Shown one piece after another: positions 16,762-25,874 of a DNA stretch of 34,594 bases (position 1 is the stretch's first letter; the number at the start of each line of letters is the position of its first letter). Location of the stretch: NCBI GenBank assembly GCA_017628755.1, contig JAGBYM010000162.1, forward strand, positions 1-34,594, read 5' to 3'. The position numbers were made by a program, and so were the translations under genes. The notes under the pieces are model-generated. The model was given only the letters and a program-made list of their open reading frames with translations, did not search any database and was not told the origin of the DNA. The DNA comes from Clostridia bacterium (GTDB taxonomy: Bacteria; Bacillota; Clostridia; Oscillospirales; CAG-272).

Positions 16762-18240
16762 ATGTCTAAACTCAAATTTGGCTGGAGCGAAGTCTCCCTT
16801 GTTCCCGAAGGCAAAAAAATCAATCTTGCGGGACAGTTTTACGAGCGCATCACAGACACCGTGCGCGACCAGATAGGCGTAACCGCACTCGCCATCGAGA
16901 GCGATGATATCGCCATCTTCTGCGCCTGCGACCTTGAAAGCGCAAGCTCCGCTCTCATTAAATCCGCAAGGGATATCCTCAAAAAGATCGAAGGATTCCC
17001 CTATGATAAGGTCATTGTAAATGCCATTCACAGCCATACCTCGATCTCCTATGCCCGTTCCAACGATTCATACGGAAGCACGCTCAACGTCCTCTCGCAA
17101 TACGCTCCCGAAAACGTAGAATACGATGAATTCGCAAGCGACACATCGGGCGATCTGCTTGACGGAGAGGAAGCTCACGCATTCATCGCAGAAAAGATCG
17201 CCGAGGCGGCTCGTCTTGCCTACGCAAATCTCAAAGAGGGTAAATTTGCCGCCGGATTCGGTCGCGCGGCTGTCGGAATGTGCCGCCGCGTGTGCTACGA
17301 TGACGGAAGCGCAAAAATGTGGGGCGACACGAATTTTGCCAACTTCACCGAGCTTGAAGGAGGCAATGACAGCGGTATCGAAATGCTTTTCATCACAGAC
17401 GAGAACGAAAAGCTCACAGGAGTTGTTGCCAACCTCGCTTGCCCCTCTCAAATACTTGAGCACAGAAGCGTCATCTCCGCAGATTTCTGGGGAGACGTCA
17501 AAAAGAATCTTCGTAAGAAATTCGGTGAGAACGTCTGCCTCCTCCCTCTCTGTTCCCCCGCAGGAGATCAGTGCCCTCGCGATATGATCCGTTGGGTAGA
17601 ACCCGAAAGTCCGATCAACGATCCCAACATCATCCGCGAAAACGTTCCCGCACGCAATGCCGACCCCTCAATGTTTGATGAAGCGGGATGTGTCCGCGCC
17701 GCGCGCAGAATCTCCGATGAGATCTTTTATGCCTATGAGGATATTACGGGTTATATATCCGACACCGAATTCGAGCACAAGATTATTGAGCTTGATATGC
17801 CTCTGCGCCGCGTGACGATAGAAGAAAAAGACCGCGCACTCGGCGCGATCCGTGATTTCTTTGCAAATCATAAGGGTGCTATCACCTTCAAGGACAACGC
17901 CGCTATGCACGTTCACGCAGGCACAGTCACAAGATATGAAGTTCAGCAGACTGTAGAGACCGACCCGATCGAGATCCACATTCTCCGCCTCGGTGACGTC
18001 GCATTTGCAACCAATCCCTATGAGCTTTTCCTCAACTACGGCAACCAGATCCGCGCGCGCAGTAAGGCAAAGCAGACCTTCCTCATTCAGCTCTGCTGCG
18101 GAAGCAAGGGCTATCTGCCCACCGAAAAGGCTGAAAAGGGCGGACACTATTCCGCTTACGTTTCAAGCGGCTGTACCGGCCACGAGGGCGGCGACCTGCT
18201 TGTCCGCAAGACTCTCGGCGAGATCAATAAGATGTTTTAA
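16762..18240 (+). CDS. Neutral/alkaline ceramidase-like hydrolase, no signal peptide
   Basis: A 492-residue protein; the start at 16762 is supported by AAGAGGT 7 bases upstream. It shows the pattern of the neutral ceramidase N-terminal domain: a Zn-type IHSHTS motif (His90, His92), then a late His234 followed by SADFWGD (239-245), and CSPAGDQCPRD. Known members are secreted amidases that cut ceramide. This one has no export signal and is the last gene of a carbohydrate-type operon, so a different amide or ester substrate in the cytoplasm is more likely. Bacterial relatives of this kind are common and uncharacterised (family knowledge). Confidence 0.75.
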   Translation: MSKLKFGWSEVSLVPEGKKINLAGQFYERITDTVRDQIGVTALAIESDDIAIFCACDLESASSALIKSARDILKKIEGFPYDKVIVNAIHSHTSISYARSNDSYGSTLNVLSQYAPENVEYDEFASDTSGDLLDGEEAHAFIAEKIAEAARLAYANLKEGKFAAGFGRAAVGMCRRVCYDDGSAKMWGDTNFANFTELEGGNDSGIEMLFITDENEKLTGVVANLACPSQILEHRSVISADFWGDVKKNLRKKFGENVCLLPLCSPAGDQCPRDMIRWVEPESPINDPNIIRENVPARNADPSMFDEAGCVRAARRISDEIFYAYEDITGYISDTEFEHKIIELDMPLRRVTIEEKDRALGAIRDFFANHKGAITFKDNAAMHVHAGTVTRYEVQQTVETDPIEIHILRLGDVAFATNPYELFLNYGNQIRARSKAKQTFLIQLCCGSKGYLPTEKAEKGGHYSAYVSSGCTGHEGGDLLVRKTLGEINKMF

Positions 18241-18242
18241 TT

Positions 18243-18275
18243 AAAAAAGAAGAGACCTACAGGTCTCTTCTTTTT
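18243..18275. terminator. Bidirectional terminator
   Basis: AAAAAGAAGAGACCT pairs with AGGTCTCTTCTTTTT around a 2-base centre. It ends both the plus-strand operon and the convergent minus-strand operon. Confidence 0.85.
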
Positions 18276-18278
18276 ATA

Positions 18279-19316
18279 TCAGAAAACATTTTTCGTGGTA
18301 TTCTCGTTTGCGGGAAGAAGAACGTCAAGCGGATAGAAGCTGTATCCGCGGATATACGCCTTGTCGGCATCGTCCTTAATGTAGTTTACAACGTAGATCT
18401 CTCCGTCCTCAAACTGTACCCAACCCGTGTAACCGATATCCGGACTTGGGTTGCGGTCATAGTCGAGTGGCATGATGCGTACGCGCTGTTCGCGTCTGCC
18501 CGTAGCCTCGATAGTATCGCGGCTCATAAACGCGGCAAACATATTTTGCGTTCCGCTCGGAATATAGCGGTAAGTCACCATAACACTTCCGTCCGCGAGA
18601 AATCCCGAAACGGGGCGGTGACCGCTATCCATTGAAGTTTTGAATACCTCCGACCAGGTCTTTCCGCCGTCAGCGGAGAGACATTTTAATATCGGATATC
18701 CTTTGAGCGAATTTTCACGCAGAAAAGCTACAAGCTTGTTTTCTTCATATTCGAGGATCGATACCTCGCATAGGTTCAAGCTCGGATCGGCGGAAACCGT
18801 CACGCGGTCAGACCACGACGCACCGTCATCATCGCTGTACCACAAATACTGCTCAAGCTTGCCGCTATCGGGCGATTTAAAATGCGCCGCAATGATCAGC
18901 CTTCCGCTCTCAAGCTGCAAAAATTTATCGGGAACTATTCCGCAGAAGGGGAAAACCGTGGGCTCCCCCCAATTATTGCCTTCGGAATCTCCGCGCCAGA
19001 GCCATATCTCGGCTTGTTTATTCTCGTTTCCGTAAATCTTATCGCAGATAATCGAAAGACTTCCGTCACGTAGCTTCGAGATCCTCGCGCAATTGAAATA
19101 TTCACTCGCGCTTCCCTTTTCGGTCAAAGCTCTCTTTTTAGACCAGGTTCTGCCTCTGTCAAGGCTTTCTGTCAACATCAGCCGCGCGCCATCGCGGTTT
19201 TTGTGGTGCTCACATTCAGAGAACACGCAAATGAGCTTTCCGCCCTCGGTCAAAGCTACGTCGGGCCAAGCCTCGTAAATAGAATCGTCACGGCTGACAT
19301 TGAACTTCTGTATCAT
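18279..19316 (-). CDS. Sialidase-family (BNR_2) protein
   Basis: A 345-residue protein with three clear Asp-boxes: SLDRGRTWS (51-59), SDDDGASWS (161-169) and SADGGKTWS (214-222). They are spaced as in a six-bladed propeller, with YTGWVQFEDG near the end as in exo-sialidases. The start at 19316 lies 2 bases after the stop of the large secreted protein gene (TGAAAATG), implying translational coupling. The longer frame would read into the coding end of that gene and is rejected. No signal peptide is present although its partner is secreted, so it is probably intracellular. Its specificity may not be sialic acid. Confidence 0.8.
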   Translation of the reverse strand: MIQKFNVSRDDSIYEAWPDVALTEGGKLICVFSECEHHKNRDGARLMLTESLDRGRTWSKKRALTEKGSASEYFNCARISKLRDGSLSIICDKIYGNENKQAEIWLWRGDSEGNNWGEPTVFPFCGIVPDKFLQLESGRLIIAAHFKSPDSGKLEQYLWYSDDDGASWSDRVTVSADPSLNLCEVSILEYEENKLVAFLRENSLKGYPILKCLSADGGKTWSEVFKTSMDSGHRPVSGFLADGSVMVTYRYIPSGTQNMFAAFMSRDTIEATGRREQRVRIMPLDYDRNPSPDIGYTGWVQFEDGEIYVVNYIKDDADKAYIRGYSFYPLDVLLPANENTTKNVF

Positions 19317-19318
19317 TT

Positions 19319-22066
19319 TCAGTCTTCTTTCTTCTTTTTGGTTGCAACTGCAACTGCAACAGCACCGATAATAGCCGCCGCGGGAGCAACGGATGCGCCG
19401 CATCCCTTCTTTTCCTCGGTGGGTTCGGTTACGGTAGGATCAACTGCCTCGGGCGCGGTCTCGGGAGGAAGAGTTACGGGCTCGGTAACTTCGGGGACTT
19501 CGGTGGTCTCGGTAGGCTGAGTCTCGGGGATCTCGCCTTCCTTCCAGCCGGTGAGCTCTTCGATCAGATCGATAAGCGCATCACCGCGGCTGATGTAGGA
19601 CTCTGCGGTCGGATGGCTTGCGATTCCCAATTCGCTTCCCTTGCACTGATCGAGCTTGAGGAATGTGATATGGCTGTCGCCCGCTGTGCGGAGCTCCTCA
19701 ACGACCTGCTTGATCTGAGCCATAAAGCCCGCACCCATCATACCGTATGCATAAATGATCTCGGCGTTGGGGTTCTTTGCGCGAACGTCAAGAAGGAAGG
19801 TCTTGAGCGTGGACTTGAACTCGTTCGCGGTAAGTCCGGATACACTGCCCGAGGAGTCATTTGTACCCGCATTGATAACGATAACGTCTGCCTGACGCTT
19901 GAAGTCGTACTTAACGCCCTCAAGGTTGTAGTCATCGAGGGATGCGTAAAGCAGAGGAATAAGACGCTCTGTGGTGTTGCCGTAGTTGCGGGCAATACCT
20001 CTGCCCGAAACCGCGATAACGTGGTAATCAGCGCCGAATGCGTTTGCAACGTACTCGGAATAAGTCTTGGTACCGTCCTCAGTTGCGGTGCTCCATGAGG
20101 AGGTGGTGCTTGCTTCCTTGGAAGCCGAATAACCGACGGTGATAGAGTCACCGACGAATTCGATGAGTCTCTGCTTCTCTGCGGGAGGAGCAAGCTTTTC
20201 GCCGTCGTTGAGCTTAAGAGATACAAGAGCCGCGGTCGAGGAGCGCGCGTTGGAACGCTTTACCACTCTTACGGTGTGGACAGTATTGGGATCAAGTCCC
20301 TCAGCAAGAGTTACGGTCTGCTTTGCCTTGGTCAGCTGAACATCGGGCTGTTCAACACCGTCAACAAAGATCTTGATATACGCAGTATTGCCTCCGCCGG
20401 GAGCATTCGACGCGATCTCTGCGCGTACTCCGCTACCCTTGAAGGTGAATTCAAATCCCGAAGACGACCAGTTGAAGAAATGCTGTCCGTCAAGGGAATA
20501 TGTTCTGCCGAGCCAACGTACTTCGTTTTCGATATCGAAGAAAAGCTTGGCGGGATTGGTGGTGGTTACTGTTGCTGTGTACACTTCGCTGTTCACTCCG
20601 TTTGCAGACAAGATCTGAATATAGAATGTGTTGGTTTCCTTATAGAGCTTAACGGGATTTGCGATCTCCTTGGTCAGCTCCTGATCGGTATAAACCTTGA
20701 AGGTGTTGTACTCTTTGGTGGTGATAGAAACCTTGTATTCGTCCTTGGTTACGCTGTCGGTGACAGTCTTTTTGGTCTTATCAACGGTACCTGCGCTCGG
20801 TACGCCGTCAACGACAGACTTGGTGGGATCATCCTTGGGGCTTCTGTAGGTGTTATCACTCATATTGACCTCAGTGGTCGAGGAAGGAAGAGAAAGTGCT
20901 GTAGGGATATTATCAAAGGTATTGCCCTTGACAACGAACTTAGATGCGAGATCGCGGGAATCGGTTGCACCCTGGATAGCAATAAAGTTATCCGATGCGA
21001 TACCCGAAACCTTGAAAATATTATCGGTGATGTTGAAATAGATATTATCGCTCTTGATCTGGGGAACGATGATATTGTTGTTGGATGCAGCTGCGGAATC
21101 GTTATCAACGAATACGTTGTTCGAGATATTAACCGTGATCTTTGCACAGCCCGCAACCTTACTGATAAGGTTGTGTCCGCCTGCGGAAGTAGTCAGGTTA
21201 CAGTTGAGGACCTGATTGGTCTTCTGACGGAACATCGAATCGCGGATGGTGTAGATAGCCTCTCCGCCGTTCATCGCGTCCGCGGACATCGTAAGGAACG
21301 TAAACATCTTTGCGGTACTTGCGGCATCGAAGTAGATTCCCGAAGCATCAAGATTGTCAACGGTAAGGTTGAAACCGGGGGCAGTTGTCTGACCCTCAAA
21401 ACGGATATTCTCGGCAATAAGATTTCTCGAATAATCGTTTGTTGCCTTGTCGGGGTAGTAGGGATAGCAATAGAAGGGGCCGTTGTTTGCGGTGGTATAG
21501 CCGTAAACAAGAATATTCTTATAGGTAAGATTGATATTACCCTCTTTACCGTAGTTCGAGCGAAGCATAGCCGCGCCGGTCATGGAAATACCGTCGATGG
21601 TTACGTTGTGACAATCATAGACCGCATTATTAGGTGAGTTTATACCTACGTGCCAGCTTGTGGTAAGAACAGCCTCGCCCTCGCCGCGCTGGGGGTTGCG
21701 GGTCCAGTCATCGGTCTTCTCCGCGCCCTTTACGTTCGGGTTGATACCCGCCTTGGGGCCGAGGATGGTGACGTCCTTTTTGATGGTGACGCCTTCGCTG
21801 TACGTACCTGCGGCAAGAAGGATGGTTCCGCCCGCGGGAACAGCATCAAGTGCTGCGGAAAGGGTCTTGAAGCCGGTTGTACCGACGGTTACAACGTATG
21901 ACTTATCGCCAACGGCAACCTCCTCAAGACTTCCGTCAGCGCCTGCAAGTGCTGCGGAAACGACTACAGCATCCGGAGCCAAGATCTCAGCGGACGCGGG
22001 AATCGCAAAAGTGAATAATGCGCTTATCATAGCAATAATAAGCATAATGGAAATACTGCGTTTCAT
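19319..22066 (-). CDS. Secreted cell-surface protein: beta-helix + CE2/SGNH esterase + C-terminal anchor
   Basis: A 915-residue protein with a signal peptide (1-26, ending ASA). Residues about 60-410 form a right-handed beta-helix of the pectinesterase/pectate-lyase type (many N-rich turns such as NISNNVF). A cadherin-like beta-sandwich follows (about 440-505). Then come a jelly-roll plus SGNH hydrolase resembling carbohydrate esterase family 2 (about 508-840), with GDS (Ser641), GRG, GTND (734-737) and HPT (His818). A Thr/Pro/Glu-rich linker (848-886) leads to the tail GCG, a hydrophobic span (about 891-909) and KKKKED, which probably holds it at the cell surface. It likely removes acetyl groups from plant polysaccharide. 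GGAGGT lies 8 bases before the ATG. Confidence 0.88.
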   Translation of the reverse strand: MKRSISIMLIIAMISALFTFAIPASAEILAPDAVVVSAALAGADGSLEEVAVGDKSYVVTVGTTGFKTLSAALDAVPAGGTILLAAGTYSEGVTIKKDVTILGPKAGINPNVKGAEKTDDWTRNPQRGEGEAVLTTSWHVGINSPNNAVYDCHNVTIDGISMTGAAMLRSNYGKEGNINLTYKNILVYGYTTANNGPFYCYPYYPDKATNDYSRNLIAENIRFEGQTTAPGFNLTVDNLDASGIYFDAASTAKMFTFLTMSADAMNGGEAIYTIRDSMFRQKTNQVLNCNLTTSAGGHNLISKVAGCAKITVNISNNVFVDNDSAAASNNNIIVPQIKSDNIYFNITDNIFKVSGIASDNFIAIQGATDSRDLASKFVVKGNTFDNIPTALSLPSSTTEVNMSDNTYRSPKDDPTKSVVDGVPSAGTVDKTKKTVTDSVTKDEYKVSITTKEYNTFKVYTDQELTKEIANPVKLYKETNTFYIQILSANGVNSEVYTATVTTTNPAKLFFDIENEVRWLGRTYSLDGQHFFNWSSSGFEFTFKGSGVRAEIASNAPGGGNTAYIKIFVDGVEQPDVQLTKAKQTVTLAEGLDPNTVHTVRVVKRSNARSSTAALVSLKLNDGEKLAPPAEKQRLIEFVGDSITVGYSASKEASTTSSWSTATEDGTKTYSEYVANAFGADYHVIAVSGRGIARNYGNTTERLIPLLYASLDDYNLEGVKYDFKRQADVIVINAGTNDSSGSVSGLTANEFKSTLKTFLLDVRAKNPNAEIIYAYGMMGAGFMAQIKQVVEELRTAGDSHITFLKLDQCKGSELGIASHPTAESYISRGDALIDLIEELTGWKEGEIPETQPTETTEVPEVTEPVTLPPETAPEAVDPTVTEPTEEKKGCGASVAPAAAIIGAVAVAVATKKKKED

Positions 22067-22096
22067 TTTAAATACCTCCGTATTTATTATAGTTCC

Positions 22097-22125
22097 ATTA
22101 TATCACATTTTCTCGGAAAGGTCAA
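22097..22125 (-). promoter_or_regulatory. Promoter of the secreted esterase operon
   Basis: Minus strand TTGACC (22120-22125), 17-base spacer, TATAAT (22097-22102). Confidence 0.8.
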
Positions 22126-22134
22126 TAAGATATT

Positions 22135-22166
22135 AAAAAAGGATGACAAAAACGTCATCCTTTTAA
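22135..22166. terminator. Terminator after the MarR-family gene
   Basis: AAAAGGATGAC pairs with GTCATCCTTTT around a short loop; the minus-strand side continues TTTTTTAATATC. Confidence 0.8.
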
Positions 22167-22169
22167 TAA

Positions 22170-22619
22170 TTATTCATTGAATTCGGGGGCTTCGTTAAGA
22201 AGCTTATAGACAAGCTGATAAAGCGTGCGGATCTCATCGCGCGAGAGCGCAACGTGCTTTGTCATTTCATAGGGGATATCAAGCGCGGCATCCTTGAGAG
22301 CTTCGCCTGCCTCAGTGATCTCAACGGTAAGCACTCTTTCGTCCTCGGTCGAACGGCGGCGGCAAAGGAATCCCTTTGCTTCAAGAGTTTTGAGCACGGG
22401 AGTCAGTGTGCCCGAGTCAAGATAAAGACGCTGACCGAGCTGTTTTACGTTCATTTTCTTCTCTTCCCAGAACACCATCATTACGATATACTGGGTATAT
22501 GTCAGTCCGATCTTATCAAGATGAGGGCGGTAGCGCTTGATCATCTCGCGGGAAACAGCGTAAAGCGGGAAACAAAGCTGTCCGCGCAGCTTCAGGCAAT
22601 CGTATTTAGGATCGTTCAT
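22170..22619 (-). CDS. MarR-family repressor of the OhrR (organic-peroxide-sensing) type
   Basis: A 149-residue winged-helix regulator. The start at 22619 is chosen because GGAGGT sits 6 bases upstream. LRGQLCFPLYA places Cys16 where OhrR carries its peroxide-sensing Cys15. GLTYTQYIVMMVFWE, LYLDSGTLTPVLK and DERVL match OhrR landmarks. By family knowledge it would release DNA when that Cys is oxidised. No ohr peroxidase gene is adjacent, so its targets lie elsewhere or it controls only itself. A 15-bp palindrome next to its -10 box is a likely binding site. Confidence 0.85.
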   Translation of the reverse strand: MNDPKYDCLKLRGQLCFPLYAVSREMIKRYRPHLDKIGLTYTQYIVMMVFWEEKKMNVKQLGQRLYLDSGTLTPVLKTLEAKGFLCRRRSTEDERVLTVEITEAGEALKDAALDIPYEMTKHVALSRDEIRTLYQLVYKLLNEAPEFNE

Positions 22620-22641
22620 ATCGGACCTCCGTGGCAAGATA

Positions 22642-22656
22642 GTTTATTATATAAAC
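22642..22656. promoter_or_regulatory. Candidate operator of the MarR/OhrR-like gene
   Basis: GTTTA-TTATA-TAAAC, a 5+5 inverted repeat directly downstream of the -10 box of the gene's promoter, a normal place for autorepression. Confidence 0.45.
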
Positions 22657-22685
22657 ATTATACCACAAATCCCCGCCAATTGCAA
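22657..22685 (-). promoter_or_regulatory. Promoter of the MarR/OhrR-like gene
   Basis: Minus strand TTGCAA (22680-22685), 17-base spacer, TATAAT (22657-22662). Confidence 0.75.
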
Positions 22686-22795
22686 TAAAATTCCCGAAAA
22701 AACTTTATAATTTGATTCAATTATTCTGATTTTTCGGCAATTTTCCGTTTTTTACTCTGTATTGCATATATTACCGTAACTATACAATAATACTA

Positions 22796-23470
22796 TCAGC
22801 AATCAAGCATGGTCTTGCCCTCGCCGACGAGTCCTTCGAAATCCTTTTTGAAGGCTTCGACAGCGTAGGTAACGGTGGGATTTGCGATAAGTCCCTCGAT
22901 GATATCGGGAGCGCAGGTTGCGCATCCGCATCCGTAAGCCGCAAGCTCCTGAACCTGCTGACTGTTTTTAAAGCTTGCCGCAAGGATCTCGGTCTTGTAG
23001 CCGCCGTTTACAAAAATATCCTGCATGGTCATAGCCGACTCAACACCGTTCGCGCCGAGGTTGTCGATGCGGTTAACGTAGGGAGCGGCATAATCCGCAC
23101 CCGCGCGTGCTGCAAGATATGCCTGCATGGGGGTGTAGATCGCGGTAGCCGTGATCTTGTATCCGTCTGCCGAAAGAGTCTTCATCGCCTTGAGACCCTC
23201 GCGGGTTACGGGAATCTTGATAAATGTATCCTTGCCGAGAATAGTAGTAATTCTCTCTGCTTCCTTGATCATTCCATCAGCCTTGTCAGAGATGACCTGA
23301 ACGTGAAGCTCCTTGTCACCGAGGAATTCGCGGATCTCGGTAAGCACCTCAAAGGGCGGGCGTCCGCTCTTCGCGAGAATCGAGGGATTGGTCGTAACAC
23401 CGTCAACGGGGTAAAATTCGGATATTTCCTTTATTTTCTGAATATTAGCGTCATCAATAAGTAATTTCAT
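22796..23470 (-). CDS. fsa: Fructose-6-phosphate aldolase / small transaldolase-like protein
   Basis: A 224-residue class I aldolase of the TalC/FSA group. The Schiff-base lysine is Lys85 in FIKIPVT; GVTTNPS (24-30) and APYVNRID (129-136) are family motifs. Gln58 and Tyr131 are the residues typical of fructose-6-phosphate aldolase rather than of transaldolase, so aldol cleavage of fructose 6-phosphate or a related sugar is favoured. It begins 25 bases after metH with AAGAGGT upstream, making it the last gene of the methionine-cycle operon, an unexpected partner. No strong terminator is visible after it. Confidence 0.87.
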   Translation of the reverse strand: MKLLIDDANIQKIKEISEFYPVDGVTTNPSILAKSGRPPFEVLTEIREFLGDKELHVQVISDKADGMIKEAERITTILGKDTFIKIPVTREGLKAMKTLSADGYKITATAIYTPMQAYLAARAGADYAAPYVNRIDNLGANGVESAMTMQDIFVNGGYKTEILAASFKNSQQVQELAAYGCGCATCAPDIIEGLIANPTVTYAVEAFKKDFEGLVGEGKTMLDC

Positions 23471-23495
23471 TTTATACCTCTTTTAAATATTTATC

Positions 23496-25874
23496 TTAAC
23501 TTTGCACTTCCGCATAGCGTACCGCTTCCATCGCGTCCTTGGCGTACTTATCCGCTCCGATCTGCTCGGCGTATTCGCGGTTGAGCACAGCACCGCCGAC
23601 CACGATCTTTGCCCAGGGTGCGGACGCGCGAAGCTGTTTGATCGTCTCTTCCATAGCGGGAACTGTGGTCGTCATCAAGGCACTAAGTCCCACTATCGGC
23701 GCGTGCAGACGGACGGTTTCCTCAACAATCTTTTCAGGAGAGACGTCGCGTCCGAGGTCGCTGACGGGATAGCCGTAATTTTCAAGTATGAGCTTTACGA
23801 TATTTTTGCCGATATCGTGAATGTCGCCCTTGACGGTTGCGATCACGAAGGGCGGCTTATCCGAAGCCTTGCCGCTCGGCATTTTGGATTTTATTACCTC
23901 AAATGCCGCTTTCGCCGCCTCGGCGCTCATAAGAAGCTGGGGCAGATAGACGGTCTTCTTTTCAAAACCTACGCCTACTGTGTCAAGCGCGGGGATTATT
24001 TCGCGGTTTACAACCTCGAGCGGATCGTTTTCGGCTATCATAGCCTCGGTAAGAGCCGCCGCGCGGTCGCGCAGTCCCTTTATGATCGCCTTTTGAAGCT
24101 CGGAGGCAAAATCCTCCTTGATTTCGGTTACCGTCTGTGTCACGGTGCTGACCGCTTGCGCCGATGAAATGAATTCCGCGCAGTTTTCGTCGAGTCCCGC
24201 AAGCGCACGGTAGGCGTAATACGTGTTCATCATCTCGGCGGAATAGGGATTCATTATAGCCGCCGAAAGTCCGCGTCCTAGCGCGAGAGCAAAGAAATTC
24301 GAATTGATCAGATCGCGGTTCGGGAGTCCGAAGGATACGTTCGAAACGCCGAGAGAGGTATGGCAACCAAGCTCACTTTTGATCATTCCGACTGCGCGCA
24401 GAGTTTCGCGCGCGGCGTTGTTATCCGCGCTGATCGTCATTGCAAGCGGGTCAAAGATGATGTCCTTCTTTTCGATGCCGTATTTTTCAGCTTCGTCAAG
24501 AATACGCTTTGCGATTTCGAATCTTCCCTCTGCCGTAGCGGGAATGCCGCTCTCATCGAGCGTGAGCGCGACGATCAGTCCGCCGTATTTCTTCGCAAGC
24601 GGGAAGACCGCATCCATGCTCTCCTGCTTGCCGTTTACCGAGTTTATCATCGCCTTGCCGTTGTACCTGCGAAGCGCAGATTCCATTGCGGCGGCGTTTG
24701 AAGTGTCGATCTGCAGGGGGAGATCGATGATCGCCTGAAGCTCGGTGACAGCTTCGGTCAGCATACTGACTTCGTCGATATCGGGCAGACCGACGTTGAC
24801 GTCAAGGATATGAACTCCCTTTTCCTGCTCGGAAATTCCTTCCTTTAATATATAGTCGATATCGTGCGCCTTGAGTGCTTCCTTGAAGCGTTTTTTGCCC
24901 GTCGGATTGATGCGCTCACCGATTAAGATAGGCTCTTCGCCAAAGACGACGGCATGCGTATACGACGAAACGCAAGTGATGTTTTTCTTTTCAACAGGCA
25001 GCGGGACGATATCCGCGCAAGCATTGACGGTTGCCGCAATGTATTCGGGAGTTGTGCCACAGCATCCGCCCGCAATGCGCACACCTTTTTTGACGAGTTC
25101 GGAAACCTCTGCGGCGAAATCCTCGGCGGATACGTCATAATGAGTCTTTCCGCAGACAGAACACGGCAGACCCGCGTTCGGTTTCAGAAGCACGGGAACA
25201 GAAGCATATTTCAGATATTCCAGCACTATCGGCGCGAGAGCCTTCGGTCCGAGCGAGCAATTCACACCAATGGCATCGGCACCCATGCCCTCGAGCATAG
25301 CGACCATTGCCGCGGGCGACGCGCCCGTCATCAGCTTGCCGTCCTCGCCGTAAGCATTCGAAACGAAAACGGGCAGAGTCGAATTCTCCTTTGCCGCAAG
25401 GAGTGCGGCTTTGGTTTCATAGCTATCGTTCATCGTCTCGATCATGATCAGATCTGCGCCGTACTTTACGCCGAGCTTTACCGTCTCGGCAAAAATGGCA
25501 ACCGCATCCTCAAAATCGAGATCGCCGTAGGGTTTGAGCATTCTGCCCGTCGGTCCGATATCGAGAGCGACAAACTTTTCCTGCTTGCCAACACTCTGCT
25601 CTGCCGCCGTGCGGGCATTTTCGATCGCGGCTTTGACTACGGATTCAAGCTCATCGGGCGCAAATTTCAGAATATTCGCGCCGAAGGTGTTAGTATTGAC
25701 AACGTTGCTTCCCGCATCGTAATAGGCGCGGTGGATAGCAATTATTTCCTCGGGGTGCTCAAGATTCCATCTTTCGGGAAGTTCACCCGCACTGAGTCCG
25801 CGCTCCTGCAGAAGAGTGCCCATTCCGCCGTCGAGGAAAACGGTATTATTTTTCAGAAATTCTTTGATACCCAT
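23496..25874 (-). CDS. metH: Cobalamin-dependent methionine synthase, core without activation domain
   Basis: 792 residues against roughly 1,200 for one-piece MetH. The homocysteine domain (about 1-290) has zinc ligands Cys206 (GVNCS) and Cys271-Cys272 (GGCCGTTP). The methyltetrahydrofolate-binding barrel (about 315-560) opens with GERINPTGKK. The B12 module (about 570-792) carries GDIHDIG (His686), SALMTTT and GGAVLN. The SAM-binding reactivation domain is missing here and is encoded by the gene just upstream. It transfers methyl from methyl-THF to homocysteine. AGGAGT sits 7 bases before the ATG, inside the end of the preceding gene. Confidence 0.96.
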   Translation of the reverse strand: MGIKEFLKNNTVFLDGGMGTLLQERGLSAGELPERWNLEHPEEIIAIHRAYYDAGSNVVNTNTFGANILKFAPDELESVVKAAIENARTAAEQSVGKQEKFVALDIGPTGRMLKPYGDLDFEDAVAIFAETVKLGVKYGADLIMIETMNDSYETKAALLAAKENSTLPVFVSNAYGEDGKLMTGASPAAMVAMLEGMGADAIGVNCSLGPKALAPIVLEYLKYASVPVLLKPNAGLPCSVCGKTHYDVSAEDFAAEVSELVKKGVRIAGGCCGTTPEYIAATVNACADIVPLPVEKKNITCVSSYTHAVVFGEEPILIGERINPTGKKRFKEALKAHDIDYILKEGISEQEKGVHILDVNVGLPDIDEVSMLTEAVTELQAIIDLPLQIDTSNAAAMESALRRYNGKAMINSVNGKQESMDAVFPLAKKYGGLIVALTLDESGIPATAEGRFEIAKRILDEAEKYGIEKKDIIFDPLAMTISADNNAARETLRAVGMIKSELGCHTSLGVSNVSFGLPNRDLINSNFFALALGRGLSAAIMNPYSAEMMNTYYAYRALAGLDENCAEFISSAQAVSTVTQTVTEIKEDFASELQKAIIKGLRDRAAALTEAMIAENDPLEVVNREIIPALDTVGVGFEKKTVYLPQLLMSAEAAKAAFEVIKSKMPSGKASDKPPFVIATVKGDIHDIGKNIVKLILENYGYPVSDLGRDVSPEKIVEETVRLHAPIVGLSALMTTTVPAMEETIKQLRASAPWAKIVVGGAVLNREYAEQIGADKYAKDAMEAVRYAEVQS

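Noticed and set aside
20276..21637. 453-codon open frame antisense to the secreted esterase gene
   Set aside because: It has no ribosome site or promoter, and its Cys/Ile/Val-rich composition is what the reverse strand of a beta-helix gene gives; the minus-strand gene has signal peptide, motifs and promoter.
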